Assembly: GCF_042658925.1 (NCBI RefSeq)
Contig: NZ_JBHSRF010000006.1
Coordinates: forward strand, 124,001 to 188,000
Direction of reading: 5' to 3'
DNA length: 64,000 nucleotides
DNA from: Sphaerisporangium aureirubrum
Lineage (GTDB): Bacteria > Actinomycetota > Actinomycetes > Streptosporangiales > Streptosporangiaceae
Part shown: piece by piece, positions 20,270 to 28,554 of the stretch
Numbering within the stretch: the stretch's first letter is position 1
How the letters are laid out: every line of letters starts with the position of its first letter
Program-made: the position numbers and the translations under genes
The notes under the pieces: model-generated
Database searches by the model: none
What the model was told of the DNA's origin: nothing
Seen by the model: only the letters and a program-made list of their open reading frames with translations

Positions 20270-21208
20270 TCACCCCGGCCCGGTGGCGACCCGGGACGGG
20301 GTGGCGTAGACGTTGAACCTGTGGTCGCGCAGGAAGCCGACCAGGGTCATGCCGAAGTCGCGCGCAAGGTCGACCGCCAGGGACGACGGCGCGGAGACGC
20401 CGCACACCATGGGGACGCCCGCCGCGAGGGCCTTCTGCATGATCTCGTAGCTGGTGCGCCCGCTGACCAGCAGGATGTGCTCGGCGAGCGGCAGGCGGCC
20501 GTCGAGCAGGGCCCAGCCGACCAGCTTGTCCACGGCGTTGTGCCGTCCGACGTCCTCGCGCAGCGCGACCAGCGTGCCGTCCATGGTGAACAGGCCGGCG
20601 GCGTGCAGGCCGCCGGTCTTGCCGAAGATGCCCTGGGCGGCCCGCAGCCGGTCCGGCAGCTGGTAGAGCAGCTCCGGCGCCACCGCCGCGGCGACGCCGG
20701 GGACGGGGGACAGCGTGCCGAGGCGGGAGCGCAGCGCGTCCAGGCTGGCGGTGCCGCAGACGCCGCACGCGCTGGAGGTGAGGAAGTGCCGGTGCAGGGC
20801 GGGCTGGTCGGGCGGCACCTCGCGGCGCAGCCCCACCGTGACGGTGTTGTAGCGGGCCTCGGGCGGGAGGTCCTCATCGGTGCAGTAGGCGATGGAGGCG
20901 ATGTCGTCCGGCCCGGCGAGGCCCTCGCCGGACAGGAACCCGGCGGCCAGCTCGAAGTCGGCCCCCGGGGTGCGCATGGTCACCGCCAGCGTGCGGGTCT
21001 CGCCGCCCGCGGTGATGCGCACCTCCAGCGGCTCCTCGGTCGCCAGGTCGTCCCGCCGGTCGCGCGCCGTCTCCCCGGTCACCACCCGCACCCGCACCCG
21101 CGTCGTCGGGCCGGGCCGCCGGGCCACGGCGGACGGCGCCGCGTCGCCGTCCCCGGGGGCGGCCACCCCCGCGTCCACCGGGGACGCGGGGTGGCTGCGG
21201 GCCGTCAT
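20270..21208 (-). CDS. fdhD: formate dehydrogenase accessory sulfurtransferase
   Basis: A 312-residue FdhD. This family transfers sulfur from a cysteine desulfurase to the molybdenum cofactor of formate-dehydrogenase-type enzymes. The conserved CxxC is present in SSACGVCG, and GKTGGLHAAGLF and REDVGRHNAVDK are also family signatures. The start ATG overlaps the stop of the molybdo-oxidoreductase gene (ATGA, 21205-21208). This ties FdhD to that enzyme as its dedicated maturation factor. It has an Ala/Pro-rich N-terminal extension of about 30 residues. Confidence 0.94.
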   Translation of the reverse strand: MTARSHPASPVDAGVAAPGDGDAAPSAVARRPGPTTRVRVRVVTGETARDRRDDLATEEPLEVRITAGGETRTLAVTMRTPGADFELAAGFLSGEGLAGPDDIASIAYCTDEDLPPEARYNTVTVGLRREVPPDQPALHRHFLTSSACGVCGTASLDALRSRLGTLSPVPGVAAAVAPELLYQLPDRLRAAQGIFGKTGGLHAAGLFTMDGTLVALREDVGRHNAVDKLVGWALLDGRLPLAEHILLVSGRTSYEIMQKALAAGVPMVCGVSAPSSLAVDLARDFGMTLVGFLRDHRFNVYATPSRVATGPG

Positions 21209-23418
21209 GACGACGTCCTCTTCAGGGTGACCACGGCGTTGTAGTCCGGGATCCTGGCCGCCGGGGAGCGGCGGCTGACGTCCAGCAGCACGTTGCCCTC
21301 GGGCCAGTGGATCTGCAGGTTCCCCGGGGTGAGCGGTGCCCGCATCACCCGGCCGGTGAACTGCCCGGCCGGCCCGGTCAGCTCGACCTCGGTGCCGTCG
21401 GGCAGGTCGAGCCGGTCGGCGTCGTACGGGCTCATCAGCACCGCGTCCCGGGTGGCGCCGTTGAAGCCGTCCCTGCGCTCGTGGATCATGCTGTTGAACT
21501 GCTTGCCCCGCCGGGTGGCCACCGTGAACGACCCGTCGGGCCGCTCCAGCGCGGGAGGATCGACCACGGTGAAGCGGCCGAGGCCGTCCGGGGTGGGGAA
21601 CCGGCCGTCCTGGCACAGGTGCCGCCCGCCGTACTGCACGTTGTCGCCGAACTCCTTCAGCGCGGCGATGCCCGCGTAGAACGGCACGGCCTCCTCGATC
21701 TCGCGGCGGATCTGCGGGGTGCCGCCGGGGTAGCGGATCATGTCGGCCAGCTCGGGCCGGGTGCGCGCCGCCAGCTCGGTGAAGATCTTCCACTCGGGCC
21801 ACGCCTCGCCGACGCGCGGCCCCTTGACCTCGGGGGAGAAGATGATGCGCCGCTCGGTGGAGGTCTCGGTCACGCCGCCCTCCATCTCGTACCGCGTCTG
21901 CGCGGGCAGCAGCAGCACGTCGCCGTCGCAGTCGGCGAGCATCTGGCTGGACGGCACGATGTCGATGTGCACCCGCAACTTCAGGCGGGCCAGCGCCTCC
22001 CGGCAGTACTTGGGATCGGGCAGCACCTCCAGGAAGTTGCCGCCCGACGAGATCAGCACGTCCAGCTCGCCCGCGTGCGCCGCGTCGATCATGTCGGTGG
22101 CGGTCAGCCCCGGCTTCTCCGGCACCTCGAAGCCCCACGACTTGGAGAACCGCTCGGCGTTGGCCGCGGTGACGGGCAGGCCGCCGGGCAGCCCGGTGGC
22201 GTACGCCCCCATCTCGGCGCCGCCCTGCACGCCGCTGTGCCCGCGGATCGGCATCAGCCCGCACTTGTCCCGCCCGACGAAGCCCCGGGCCAGGGCGAGG
22301 TTGACGATGGCCCGCACGTTGCGCTCGCCGTAGGTGTGCTGGGTGATGCCCATCGACCAGACCAGCACGGCCGAGCGGGCCGCGCCGAGCATCTCGGCCA
22401 GCTCGCCCATGCGCCCCCTGGTGCTGCCGCTGAGCGCCTCCAGCTCCTCCCAGGTCTGCTCGGCGATCGCCCGCCGCACGTCCTCGAACCCGGCGGTGTG
22501 GTCCTCGATGAACGCCTTGTCCACCAGGTCGCGCTCGATCAGGTGCTTGAGCACGCCGTTGAGGAAGCCGATGTCGCCGCCGATGTTCACCGCGAAGAAC
22601 TCGTCGGTGATCTTGGTGCCGAACAGCGCGGACTCGGCGTTGGACGGCACCCAGTAGCGGTCCATGCCGGGCTCGCGGTAGGCGTTCAGCATCACGATGC
22701 GGGTGCCGGCCTTCTTGGCGTGGTACAGGTACTTCATCGCGACCGGCTGGTTGTTGGAGGGGTTGGACCCGATGAACACGATCAGGTCCGAGCCGATCCA
22801 GTCGGTGTACGAGCAGGTCGTGGCCGCCGCCCCGATGGTCTGCTTCAGCGCCACCGTCGAGGGCGAGTGGCAGATGCGCGCCGCGTTGTCCACCGAGTTG
22901 GTGCCGAGCGCCCGCACCGCCTTCTGCGCCGCGAAGTAGTTCTCGTTGGGCACGCCCCTGCTGGTCAGGTACGCCCCGAGCCGCGCGGAGCGCAGTCGCT
23001 CGGCCGCGAGGTCCAGCGCCTGGTCCCAGCCGATCCGGGTGAACCCGGGCTCGCCGCGGCGGCGCAGCATGGGGTACGGCAGACGGCCGAGGTCACGCAG
23101 CTGAGCGCTGCTCATCCGGGCCGCGCCCGAGACGTCGGCCAGCGCGGCGGGGTCCATGGCGGGCATGGTGTTCAGCTTGAGCAGGCGCAGGCGGATGTTG
23201 CACAGGTGGATCTCGTCCATCGTCCAGTCCCGCATGCCGCGGGTGCCGAGCGCGCAGCCGTCGCAGGTGCCCTGGTTGAGGATGCGCCACGCGTAGCGCC
23301 GGTTGCCTTTGACGGAGCGGAACGCCTTCCACAGCTCCAGGTAGTTGTTGGGTTTGCGCTCGCCGATGCCGAAAGGTTTCCAACTCGCCCAGTTGCGTGG
23401 GTCCAGACGCTTGCTCAC
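21205..23418 (-). CDS. FdhF/YdeP-family molybdopterin oxidoreductase
   Basis: A 737-residue molybdopterin enzyme of the YdeP branch of formate-dehydrogenase-like proteins. The start is a GTG (VSKRLDPRNW) preceded by AGGTG, with AGGAG slightly further upstream. The N-terminus has an unusual cysteine arrangement, CDGCALG followed by HLCN, instead of a full ferredoxin-type cluster. The molybdenum-ligand region reads ARICHSPSTVALKQ, so the ligand is not selenocysteine. Further molybdopterin-binding stretches such as GSNPSNNQPVAMKY and RGHSGVQGGAEMG are present. No NAD or quinone partner subunit is encoded nearby. The physiological substrate of this branch is uncertain, and formate should not be assumed. 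Confidence 0.9.
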   Translation of the reverse strand: MSKRLDPRNWASWKPFGIGERKPNNYLELWKAFRSVKGNRRYAWRILNQGTCDGCALGTRGMRDWTMDEIHLCNIRLRLLKLNTMPAMDPAALADVSGAARMSSAQLRDLGRLPYPMLRRRGEPGFTRIGWDQALDLAAERLRSARLGAYLTSRGVPNENYFAAQKAVRALGTNSVDNAARICHSPSTVALKQTIGAAATTCSYTDWIGSDLIVFIGSNPSNNQPVAMKYLYHAKKAGTRIVMLNAYREPGMDRYWVPSNAESALFGTKITDEFFAVNIGGDIGFLNGVLKHLIERDLVDKAFIEDHTAGFEDVRRAIAEQTWEELEALSGSTRGRMGELAEMLGAARSAVLVWSMGITQHTYGERNVRAIVNLALARGFVGRDKCGLMPIRGHSGVQGGAEMGAYATGLPGGLPVTAANAERFSKSWGFEVPEKPGLTATDMIDAAHAGELDVLISSGGNFLEVLPDPKYCREALARLKLRVHIDIVPSSQMLADCDGDVLLLPAQTRYEMEGGVTETSTERRIIFSPEVKGPRVGEAWPEWKIFTELAARTRPELADMIRYPGGTPQIRREIEEAVPFYAGIAALKEFGDNVQYGGRHLCQDGRFPTPDGLGRFTVVDPPALERPDGSFTVATRRGKQFNSMIHERRDGFNGATRDAVLMSPYDADRLDLPDGTEVELTGPAGQFTGRVMRAPLTPGNLQIHWPEGNVLLDVSRRSPAARIPDYNAVVTLKRTSS

Positions 23419-23606
23419 CGGATGTTCACCTGCTCCTGACTCCCGCCCGCGGGTGCTCCGCGGGCATACCCATAGCATCACCCTTCACGCGGCATCCACG
23501 CACGGCGGCCCGGCTGAGGGCGCCAGGTCAAGAACGGGGCAACGTTGTGCCGTGCGGGCCGCCGATCGGCGCAAGGACGCTCCGGCGTCCCGCGCCGGGG
23601 AGGAGG

Positions 23607-24434
23607 ATGGAGAACGTGCTCGACTCGCCGTACACCGATCTGGAGCGTCCGCCGCTGTCGCAGGCCGCGCTCAACCGCGCCCTGGTCCGCCCGGGTGGCC
23701 TGTGGTCCTCGCTCACCGTCACCGAACGCACCGGCTCCACCAACGCCGACCTCGCGCAGCTGGCCAGGGACGGCGCCCGCGAGGGGGCCGTGCTGATCGC
23801 CGAGTTGCAGCTCGCCGGGCGCGGCAGGCTCGGCCGGGCCTGGACGGCGCCGCCCCGCGCCGGGCTCACCTTCTCGATGCTGCTGCGGCCCGCGGTGCCG
23901 CCCGCGCGGCAGGGCTGGGTGACGCTGCTGGTGGCGCTGGCCGCCGCGTCGGCCGTGCGGCGCCTCGCGGGGGTGGAGGTCCGGCTGAAGTGGCCGAACG
24001 ACCTGCTGGTGGGCGAGCTCAAGCTGGCCGGGGTGCTGGCGGAGCGGGCCGAGGGCGCCGTCGTGGTCGGCATGGGGCTGAACGTCTCGGTGCGCGCCGA
24101 GGAGCTGCCGGTGCCGACGGCCACCTCGCTCGTCCTTTCCGAGGCCGAGTGCGCCGACCGCGACCCGCTGCTGCGCGCGGTGCTGCGCGAGGTCGAGTCG
24201 CACTACAGGGACTGGGTGGCGGCCGACGGGGACGCCGACGCGTGCGGGCTGCGTTCGGCCTATCTGGGGATGAGCGCGACCGTCGGGCGGGACGTCCGGG
24301 TGGAGCTTCCCGGCGAGCGGGTGCTGCGGGGCGTCGCCACCGGAGTCGACGCGGCCGGGCATCTCGTGGTGCGTACCGGGGACGGCGAGCAGACGCTCAG
24401 CGTCGGCGACGTGGTGCACGTGCGCCCCGCCTGA
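23607..24434 (+). CDS. birA: biotin--[acetyl-CoA-carboxylase] ligase
   Basis: A 275-residue ligase that attaches biotin to the carboxylase alpha subunit through biotinyl-AMP. The biotin-binding motif is seen as TGSTNADLAQLA and GRGRLGRAW, with KWPNDLLVGELKLAGVL in the centre and a small C-terminal SH3-like domain. It lacks the N-terminal DNA-binding domain of bifunctional BirA, so it should not be a repressor. The ATG at 23607 is preceded directly by GGGGAGGAGG. It is divergent from the oxidoreductase operon, and the acyl-CoA carboxylase genes nearby encode its likely client complex. Confidence 0.93.
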   Translation: MENVLDSPYTDLERPPLSQAALNRALVRPGGLWSSLTVTERTGSTNADLAQLARDGAREGAVLIAELQLAGRGRLGRAWTAPPRAGLTFSMLLRPAVPPARQGWVTLLVALAAASAVRRLAGVEVRLKWPNDLLVGELKLAGVLAERAEGAVVVGMGLNVSVRAEELPVPTATSLVLSEAECADRDPLLRAVLREVESHYRDWVAADGDADACGLRSAYLGMSATVGRDVRVELPGERVLRGVATGVDAAGHLVVRTGDGEQTLSVGDVVHVRPA

Positions 24435-24456
24435 TCGGCGTGCGACGATTTGCCGC

Positions 24457-24969
24457 ATGGTCCTGCCTGAACATCATTTGACGGTGGGGGAGCGGGTCGT
24501 CCACTCGTTCCATCCGCACTGGAAACGCCTGGTGCTGCCCGCCTTCGCGCTCATCCTGGTGATCGCTGCCTCCAGCGCCGCGTTCTACTTCATCCCCACC
24601 GACTACGAGTACGTCCGCTACGCCTACATCGCGGTGGCGGTCGTCTCGGTGGTCGCGCTGGTGCTGTGGTCGTTCCTGCCGTACCTGCGGTGGAAGACCA
24701 CGTCGTACACGCTCACGACGCACCGGTTCAACATCAGCACCGGCATCCTCAGCAAGTCGGCGGACGACATCCCGCTGGCCAAGATCAACAGCGTCAGCTC
24801 CGACCAGACCTTCGTGGAGCGGCTGTTCGGCTGCGGCACGCTGGTGGTGGAGTCGGCGTCGGACAACGGCGAGATCAACCTGCGGGACGTGCCGCGCATC
24901 CAGACCGTGCGCGCGGAGCTGTTCCGGCTGGTGGAGGACGCGGCGGACGGGAACATCGACGGGCGGTGA
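24457..24969 (+). CDS. PH-domain (YdbS-like) membrane protein
   Basis: A 170-residue membrane protein with two transmembrane helices (about residues 27-47 and 52-72) followed by a bacterial PH-like domain containing TTSYTLTTHRFNIS and IPLAKINSVSSDQTFVERL. The order, 22 bases after the biotin ligase, matches the Rv3278c-birA arrangement known in mycobacteria. The function of these proteins is not established, though a role at the membrane surface is assumed. The terminal part (NLRDVPRIQTVRAELFRLV) is typical of the family. Confidence 0.88.
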   Translation: MVLPEHHLTVGERVVHSFHPHWKRLVLPAFALILVIAASSAAFYFIPTDYEYVRYAYIAVAVVSVVALVLWSFLPYLRWKTTSYTLTTHRFNISTGILSKSADDIPLAKINSVSSDQTFVERLFGCGTLVVESASDNGEINLRDVPRIQTVRAELFRLVEDAADGNIDGR

Positions 24970-25088
24970 GCCTCCCCGGCGCGTGACGCGCCGGGGCGGA
25001 CTTGACGTCCGTAACGTGTCGTCAACATTCTGAACGCCATCAAGGCCGTTCATGCGCCGCGATACAGGTCGATACAGGGAGGACCACC

Positions 25089-26174
25089 ATGCCGTACGAA
25101 GTCCAGGGTGTGATCGCCGGGGGCAAGGGCGAGGCCGTGACGCTGCAGCCCGTCATCGTCCCCGACCCCGGGCCGGGCGAGGCGGTGGTCAGCGTTCAGG
25201 CGTGCGGGGTGTGCCACACGGACCTGCACTACCGCGAGGGTGGCATCAACGACGACTTCCCGTTCCTGCTCGGCCATGAGGCGGCCGGGGTCGTGGAGGC
25301 CGTGGGCGCCGGGGTGACCTCCGTGGAGCCCGGGGACTACGTGATCCTCAACTGGCGTGCCGTGTGCGGGAACTGCCGGGCCTGCCTGCGCGGGCAGCCC
25401 TGGTACTGCTTCGCCACCCACAACGCGAGCCAGAAGATGACGCTGGCGGACGGCACGCCGCTGAGCCCGGCGCTCGGCATCGGGGCGTTCGCCGCCAAGA
25501 CCCTGGTCGCGGCGGGGCAGTGCACCAAGGTCGACCCGGACGCCCGGCCCGCGGTCGCCGGGCTGCTCGGCTGCGGCGTGATGGCCGGCCTCGGCGCGGC
25601 GATCAACACCGGCGGGGTGACCCGCGGCGACACGGTGGCCGTCATCGGCTGCGGCGGCGTGGGGAACGCGGCGGTGCTCGGCTCGTCGATCGCCGGGGCG
25701 TCCCGGATCATCGCGGTGGACGTGGACGACCGCAAGCTCGAGTGGGCCGGCAAGTTCGGCGCCACCCACACGGTGAACTCCCGCGAGAACGACCCGGTGG
25801 AGGCGATCCGCGAGCTGACCGGCGGCCACGGCGCCGACGTGGTGATCGAGGCGGTCGGCCGCCCCGAGACCTACAAGCAGGCCTTCTACGCCCGCGACCT
25901 CGCCGGCACCGTCGTGCTGGTGGGAGTGCCGACGCCCGACATGATGCTGGAGCTGCCGCTGCTCGACGTGTTCGGCCGGGGCGGGTCGCTGAAGTCCTCG
26001 TGGTACGGCGACTGCCTGCCGAGCCGCGACTTCCCGATGCTCATCGACCTCTACCTGCAGGGGCGGCTGAACCTCGACGGGTTCGTCACCGAGACGATCG
26101 AGCTGGACCAGGTCGAGGACGCGTTCGCCAAGATGCACCGCGGCGAGGTGCTGCGTTCGGTGGTGGTCCTGTGA
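25089..26174 (+). CDS. mscR: S-(hydroxymethyl)mycothiol dehydrogenase
   Basis: A 361-residue zinc-dependent alcohol dehydrogenase. The catalytic zinc site is C39 (QACGVCHTD), H63 and E64 (LGHEAAG); the structural zinc site is C93, C96, C99 and C107. The Rossmann motif is GCGGVGNAA. The length and motifs match MscR, which oxidises the adduct of formaldehyde and mycothiol and can also act on S-nitrosomycothiol. The ATG follows GGAGGACC. The stop overlaps the GTG of the metallo-hydrolase downstream (GTGA). The same pairing is found in mycobacteria, supporting a formaldehyde detoxification operon. Confidence 0.92.
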   Translation: MPYEVQGVIAGGKGEAVTLQPVIVPDPGPGEAVVSVQACGVCHTDLHYREGGINDDFPFLLGHEAAGVVEAVGAGVTSVEPGDYVILNWRAVCGNCRACLRGQPWYCFATHNASQKMTLADGTPLSPALGIGAFAAKTLVAAGQCTKVDPDARPAVAGLLGCGVMAGLGAAINTGGVTRGDTVAVIGCGGVGNAAVLGSSIAGASRIIAVDVDDRKLEWAGKFGATHTVNSRENDPVEAIRELTGGHGADVVIEAVGRPETYKQAFYARDLAGTVVLVGVPTPDMMLELPLLDVFGRGGSLKSSWYGDCLPSRDFPMLIDLYLQGRLNLDGFVTETIELDQVEDAFAKMHRGEVLRSVVVL

Positions 26175-26800
26175 CCGCCCGCCTGGCCAAGATCGTCACC
26201 TCCGGCGAGTTCGCGCTGGACGGCGGCACCTGGCAGGTCGACAACAACGTCTGGCTGGTGGGGAACGACCACGAGGTCGTGGTGATCGACGCCGCGCACG
26301 ACGCCGAGGCCATCGAGGAGGCGGTCGGCGGCCGGCGGCTGACGGCCATCGTCTGCACCCACGGGCACAACGACCACATCAACGCCGCCGGGGCGCTGGC
26401 CGACGCCACCGGGGCGCCGGTGCTGCTGCACCCGGACGACACGATGTTGTGGGAGGCGGTCTACGGCACCGGGCGGGCCTACCGTCCGCTCACGGACGGC
26501 GACGTGATCGAGGTGGCGGGCACCGCGCTGCGGGTGCTGCACACCCCCGGGCACTCGCCCGGCGCGGTCTGCCTGCACGCGCCCGACCTCGGAGTGCTGT
26601 TCAGCGGTGACACGCTGTTCTCCGGCGGGCCCGGAGCCACCGGCCGGTCGTATTCGTCGTTCGACACGATCATCGACTCGATCAGGGACCGGCTGCTGGT
26701 GCTGCCGTCGGCGACCGTCGTGCACACCGGGCACGGCGATTCCACCAGCATCGGCGCAGAGGCCCCTGACCTGGGCAAATGGATTGCCCGCGGGCACTGA
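26171..26800 (+). CDS. MBL-fold metallo-hydrolase, partner of MscR
   Basis: A 209-residue metallo-beta-lactamase-fold hydrolase. The metal-binding signature is THGHNDHINAAG, with further ligands in HTPGHSPGAVCL, SGDTLFSGG and the C-terminal VHTGHGDS. The GTG start overlaps the mscR stop. From that coupling I infer that it hydrolyses the S-formylmycothiol produced by MscR, or a related thioester, releasing mycothiol and formate. The enzyme family is broad, so this is not proven by sequence. A strong hairpin terminator follows 5 bases after the stop. Confidence 0.9.
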   Translation: MTARLAKIVTSGEFALDGGTWQVDNNVWLVGNDHEVVVIDAAHDAEAIEEAVGGRRLTAIVCTHGHNDHINAAGALADATGAPVLLHPDDTMLWEAVYGTGRAYRPLTDGDVIEVAGTALRVLHTPGHSPGAVCLHAPDLGVLFSGDTLFSGGPGATGRSYSSFDTIIDSIRDRLLVLPSATVVHTGHGDSTSIGAEAPDLGKWIARGH

Positions 26801-26805
26801 ACCCC

Positions 26806-26849
26806 CACGCCCCGTGATCTTCCGCACAAATGGGAGATCACGGGGCGTG
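26806..26849 (+). terminator. terminator of mscR operon
   Basis: A perfect 15-bp stem (26806-26820 with 26835-26849, arms beginning CACGCCCCGTGATCT) encloses a 14-base loop just after the hydrolase stop. A short T-rich stretch (GATTTTG) follows. Confidence 0.85.
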
Positions 26850-26914
26850 TGATTTTGAACACATATCGTCTACTTTCCCGGCATGTGTTGGCCTCATTCG
26901 CGGTAGAAAAAGGA

Positions 26915-26928
26915 TAGGCATACCTAAG
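26915..26928 (+). promoter_or_regulatory. iron box 1 (DtxR/IdeR-type)
   Basis: TAGGCATACCTAAG matches the palindromic core TTAGG..CCTAA of DtxR/IdeR operators with one imperfect end. It lies about 27 bases (centre to centre) upstream of a second, perfect site and ahead of bfd-bfr. Confidence 0.65.
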
Positions 26929-26941
26929 AAGTTGCGCTATC

Positions 26942-26955
26942 TTAGGCATGCCTAA
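26942..26955 (+). promoter_or_regulatory. iron box 2 (DtxR/IdeR-type)
   Basis: TTAGGCATGCCTAA is a perfect 14-bp palindrome continuing into CCTA, closely matching the known DtxR/IdeR consensus (TTAGGTTAGGCTAACCTAA). It lies 30 bases upstream of the bfd start, so iron-dependent control of bfd-bfr by an IdeR/DmdR1-type regulator is well supported. Confidence 0.85.
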
Positions 26956-26984
26956 CCTACGCTCAGCGAGAGGCGTATCCTTCT

Positions 26985-27164
26985 ATGTACGTGTGCATCT
27001 GTCAGGCAGTGACCGAGAGTGAGGTCCATGCCTGCATCGAGGCGGGTGCCAAGAGCGCACGGCAGATCCGGGATACCACAGGGGCCGGCAAGGACTGCGC
27101 GACATGCGTGCGGAAGATCTGTGCGATCCTTAAGCGATCTGAGGAACTCGTCGCTACCGCATAG
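26985..27164 (+). CDS. bfd: bacterioferritin-associated ferredoxin
   Basis: A 59-residue [2Fe-2S] protein (MYVCICQAVTESEV...). The cluster ligands are C4, C6, C38 and C41 (GKDCATCVRK), the spacing known for Bfd, which donates electrons to bacterioferritin to release stored iron. Its length matches the family. Two iron boxes lie directly upstream and the bacterioferritin gene starts 15 bases after its stop. Together these describe an iron-storage and mobilisation operon. Pairing Bfd with Bfr under one operator means store and release are made together. Confidence 0.92.
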   Translation: MYVCICQAVTESEVHACIEAGAKSARQIRDTTGAGKDCATCVRKICAILKRSEELVATA

Positions 27165-27179
27165 ATCGAGGGGCCCGCA

Positions 27180-27668
27180 ATGCAGGGGGACAGAGAGATC
27201 ATCGCTCTGCTCAACGAGCAGTTGACCTCCGAACTCACGGCTATCAATCAATATTTCCTGCACGCCAAGATGCAGGAGCACTGGGGATATACCAAGCTCG
27301 CCGCGTTCACCCGCGCCGAGTCCATCGACGAGATGCGGCACGCCGAGGTGCTCACCGACCGCATCCTCTTTCTGGAAGGGCTTCCCAACTACCAGAAGCT
27401 CGGCACGCTCCACATCGGGCAGACCGTCAAGGAGCAGCACCAGGCCGACCTCGACCTGGAGCTCGGCGTCGTGGCGCGGCTGCGCCCCGGCATCAAGCTC
27501 ATGCGCGAGCGGGGTGACGTCACCTCCGCCCGCATCTTCGAGACGATCCTCGAGGACGAGGAGCACCACATCGACTACCTCGAGACCGAGCTGGAGCTCA
27601 TAGAGACGCTGGGCGAGCCTCTCTACCTCCAGCGGTTCGTGGAGCTTCCGTCTAGTTCGGACGCCTAA
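27180..27668 (+). CDS. bfr: bacterioferritin
   Basis: A 162-residue haem-containing ferritin that forms 24-mers and stores iron. The di-iron ferroxidase residues fall at the canonical positions E18, E51, H54, E94, E127 and H130, and the haem-ligating methionine is M52 (DEMRHAEVL). A GAGGGG ribosome-binding site precedes the ATG. It lies directly behind bfd and shares its iron-box promoter. A perfect hairpin terminator follows. Confidence 0.96.
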   Translation: MQGDREIIALLNEQLTSELTAINQYFLHAKMQEHWGYTKLAAFTRAESIDEMRHAEVLTDRILFLEGLPNYQKLGTLHIGQTVKEQHQADLDLELGVVARLRPGIKLMRERGDVTSARIFETILEDEEHHIDYLETELELIETLGEPLYLQRFVELPSSSDA

Positions 27669-27680
27669 GTCGTTTTCGGT

Positions 27681-27715
27681 CCGTCCCGCGGCATGTCGCA
27701 TCTGCCGCGGGACGG
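27681..27715 (+). terminator. terminator of bfd-bfr operon
   Basis: A perfect 13-bp stem, CCGTCCCGCGGCA (27681-27693) with TGCCGCGGGACGG (27703-27715), and a 9-base loop lie 13 bases after the bfr stop. Confidence 0.85.
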
Positions 27716-27874
27716 GGTAGGAAGAGTGCCGGGACGCGGCCCCGGGGCCGGGGGTGGTCCGGGAGGGCTCATCCTGGTTTCTCCGTCTTTGCCCAGGTCA
27801 ATTGGTGGGTCAACGACAAGTCAAACCGCGCGCTGTACCCGGGAAACGATCGCCTAAGGTCCTACGATCGCTTT

Positions 27875-28543
27875 ATGACCTGCGTACTTCTCGCCGAGGA
27901 TGACACCTCGATCTCCGAGCCCCTGGCGCGCGCGCTGCGCCGAGAGGGCTATCAGGTGGAGGTGAGCCCCGATGGCCCGCAGGCCCTGGAAAGGGCTCTG
28001 TCCGGGGGCGTCGACCTCATCGTGCTTGATTTGGGCCTACCTGAAATGGACGGGCTGGAGGTGGCCCGCCGCATTCGCGCCGAAGGGCACGGCACGCCCG
28101 TGCTCATCCTGACGGCCCGTGTCGACGAGGTCGACACCGTGGTCGGGCTCGACGCCGGCGCGGACGACTATGTGACCAAGCCGTTCCGGCTCGCCGAGCT
28201 GCTCGCCCGTGTGCGCGCGCTGCTGCGGCGCGGCACCTCCGAGACCCCCGTGGTCCAGGGGGTGCGCATCGACGCGGACTCGCGGCGGGCCTGGATGGGG
28301 GACAAGGAGCTGCATCTCACCACAAAAGAGTTCGACCTGCTGCGTGTGCTCGTGCGGGACGCCGGCAAGGTCGTCACCCGCGAGCAGATCATGCGCGAGG
28401 TGTGGGACACCAACTGGTGGGGGTCCACCAAGACCCTCGACATGCACATCTCGTGGTTGCGCCGCAAGCTGGGGGACGACGCGGCCAAACCTCGATACAT
28501 CACCACGGTCCGGGGAGTCGGTTTCCGCTTCGAGCGCGAATAG
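27875..28543 (+). CDS. OmpR-family response regulator
   Basis: A 222-residue response regulator. The receiver domain has the acidic pair D9/D10, the phosphoacceptor D52 (VLDLGLPEMDG) and the conserved lysine in DYVTKPFR. The C-terminal winged helix has LTTKEFDLLRVLVRDAGKVV and TTVRGVGFRFE, typical of OmpR/PhoB DNA-binding domains. The sensor kinase gene begins 11 bases downstream in the same direction. The stimulus is not evident. The position next to gtrA and purK/purE recurs in actinomycetes, to my knowledge. Confidence 0.94.
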   Translation: MTCVLLAEDDTSISEPLARALRREGYQVEVSPDGPQALERALSGGVDLIVLDLGLPEMDGLEVARRIRAEGHGTPVLILTARVDEVDTVVGLDAGADDYVTKPFRLAELLARVRALLRRGTSETPVVQGVRIDADSRRAWMGDKELHLTTKEFDLLRVLVRDAGKVVTREQIMREVWDTNWWGSTKTLDMHISWLRRKLGDDAAKPRYITTVRGVGFRFERE

Positions 28544-28554
28544 CCGACGGCTGA

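Noticed and set aside
21307..23439. 710-codon open frame antisense to the molybdo-oxidoreductase
   Set aside because: Composition is typical of GC-rich antisense frames (His/Gly/Arg/Val repeats) and there is no ribosome-binding site or domain.
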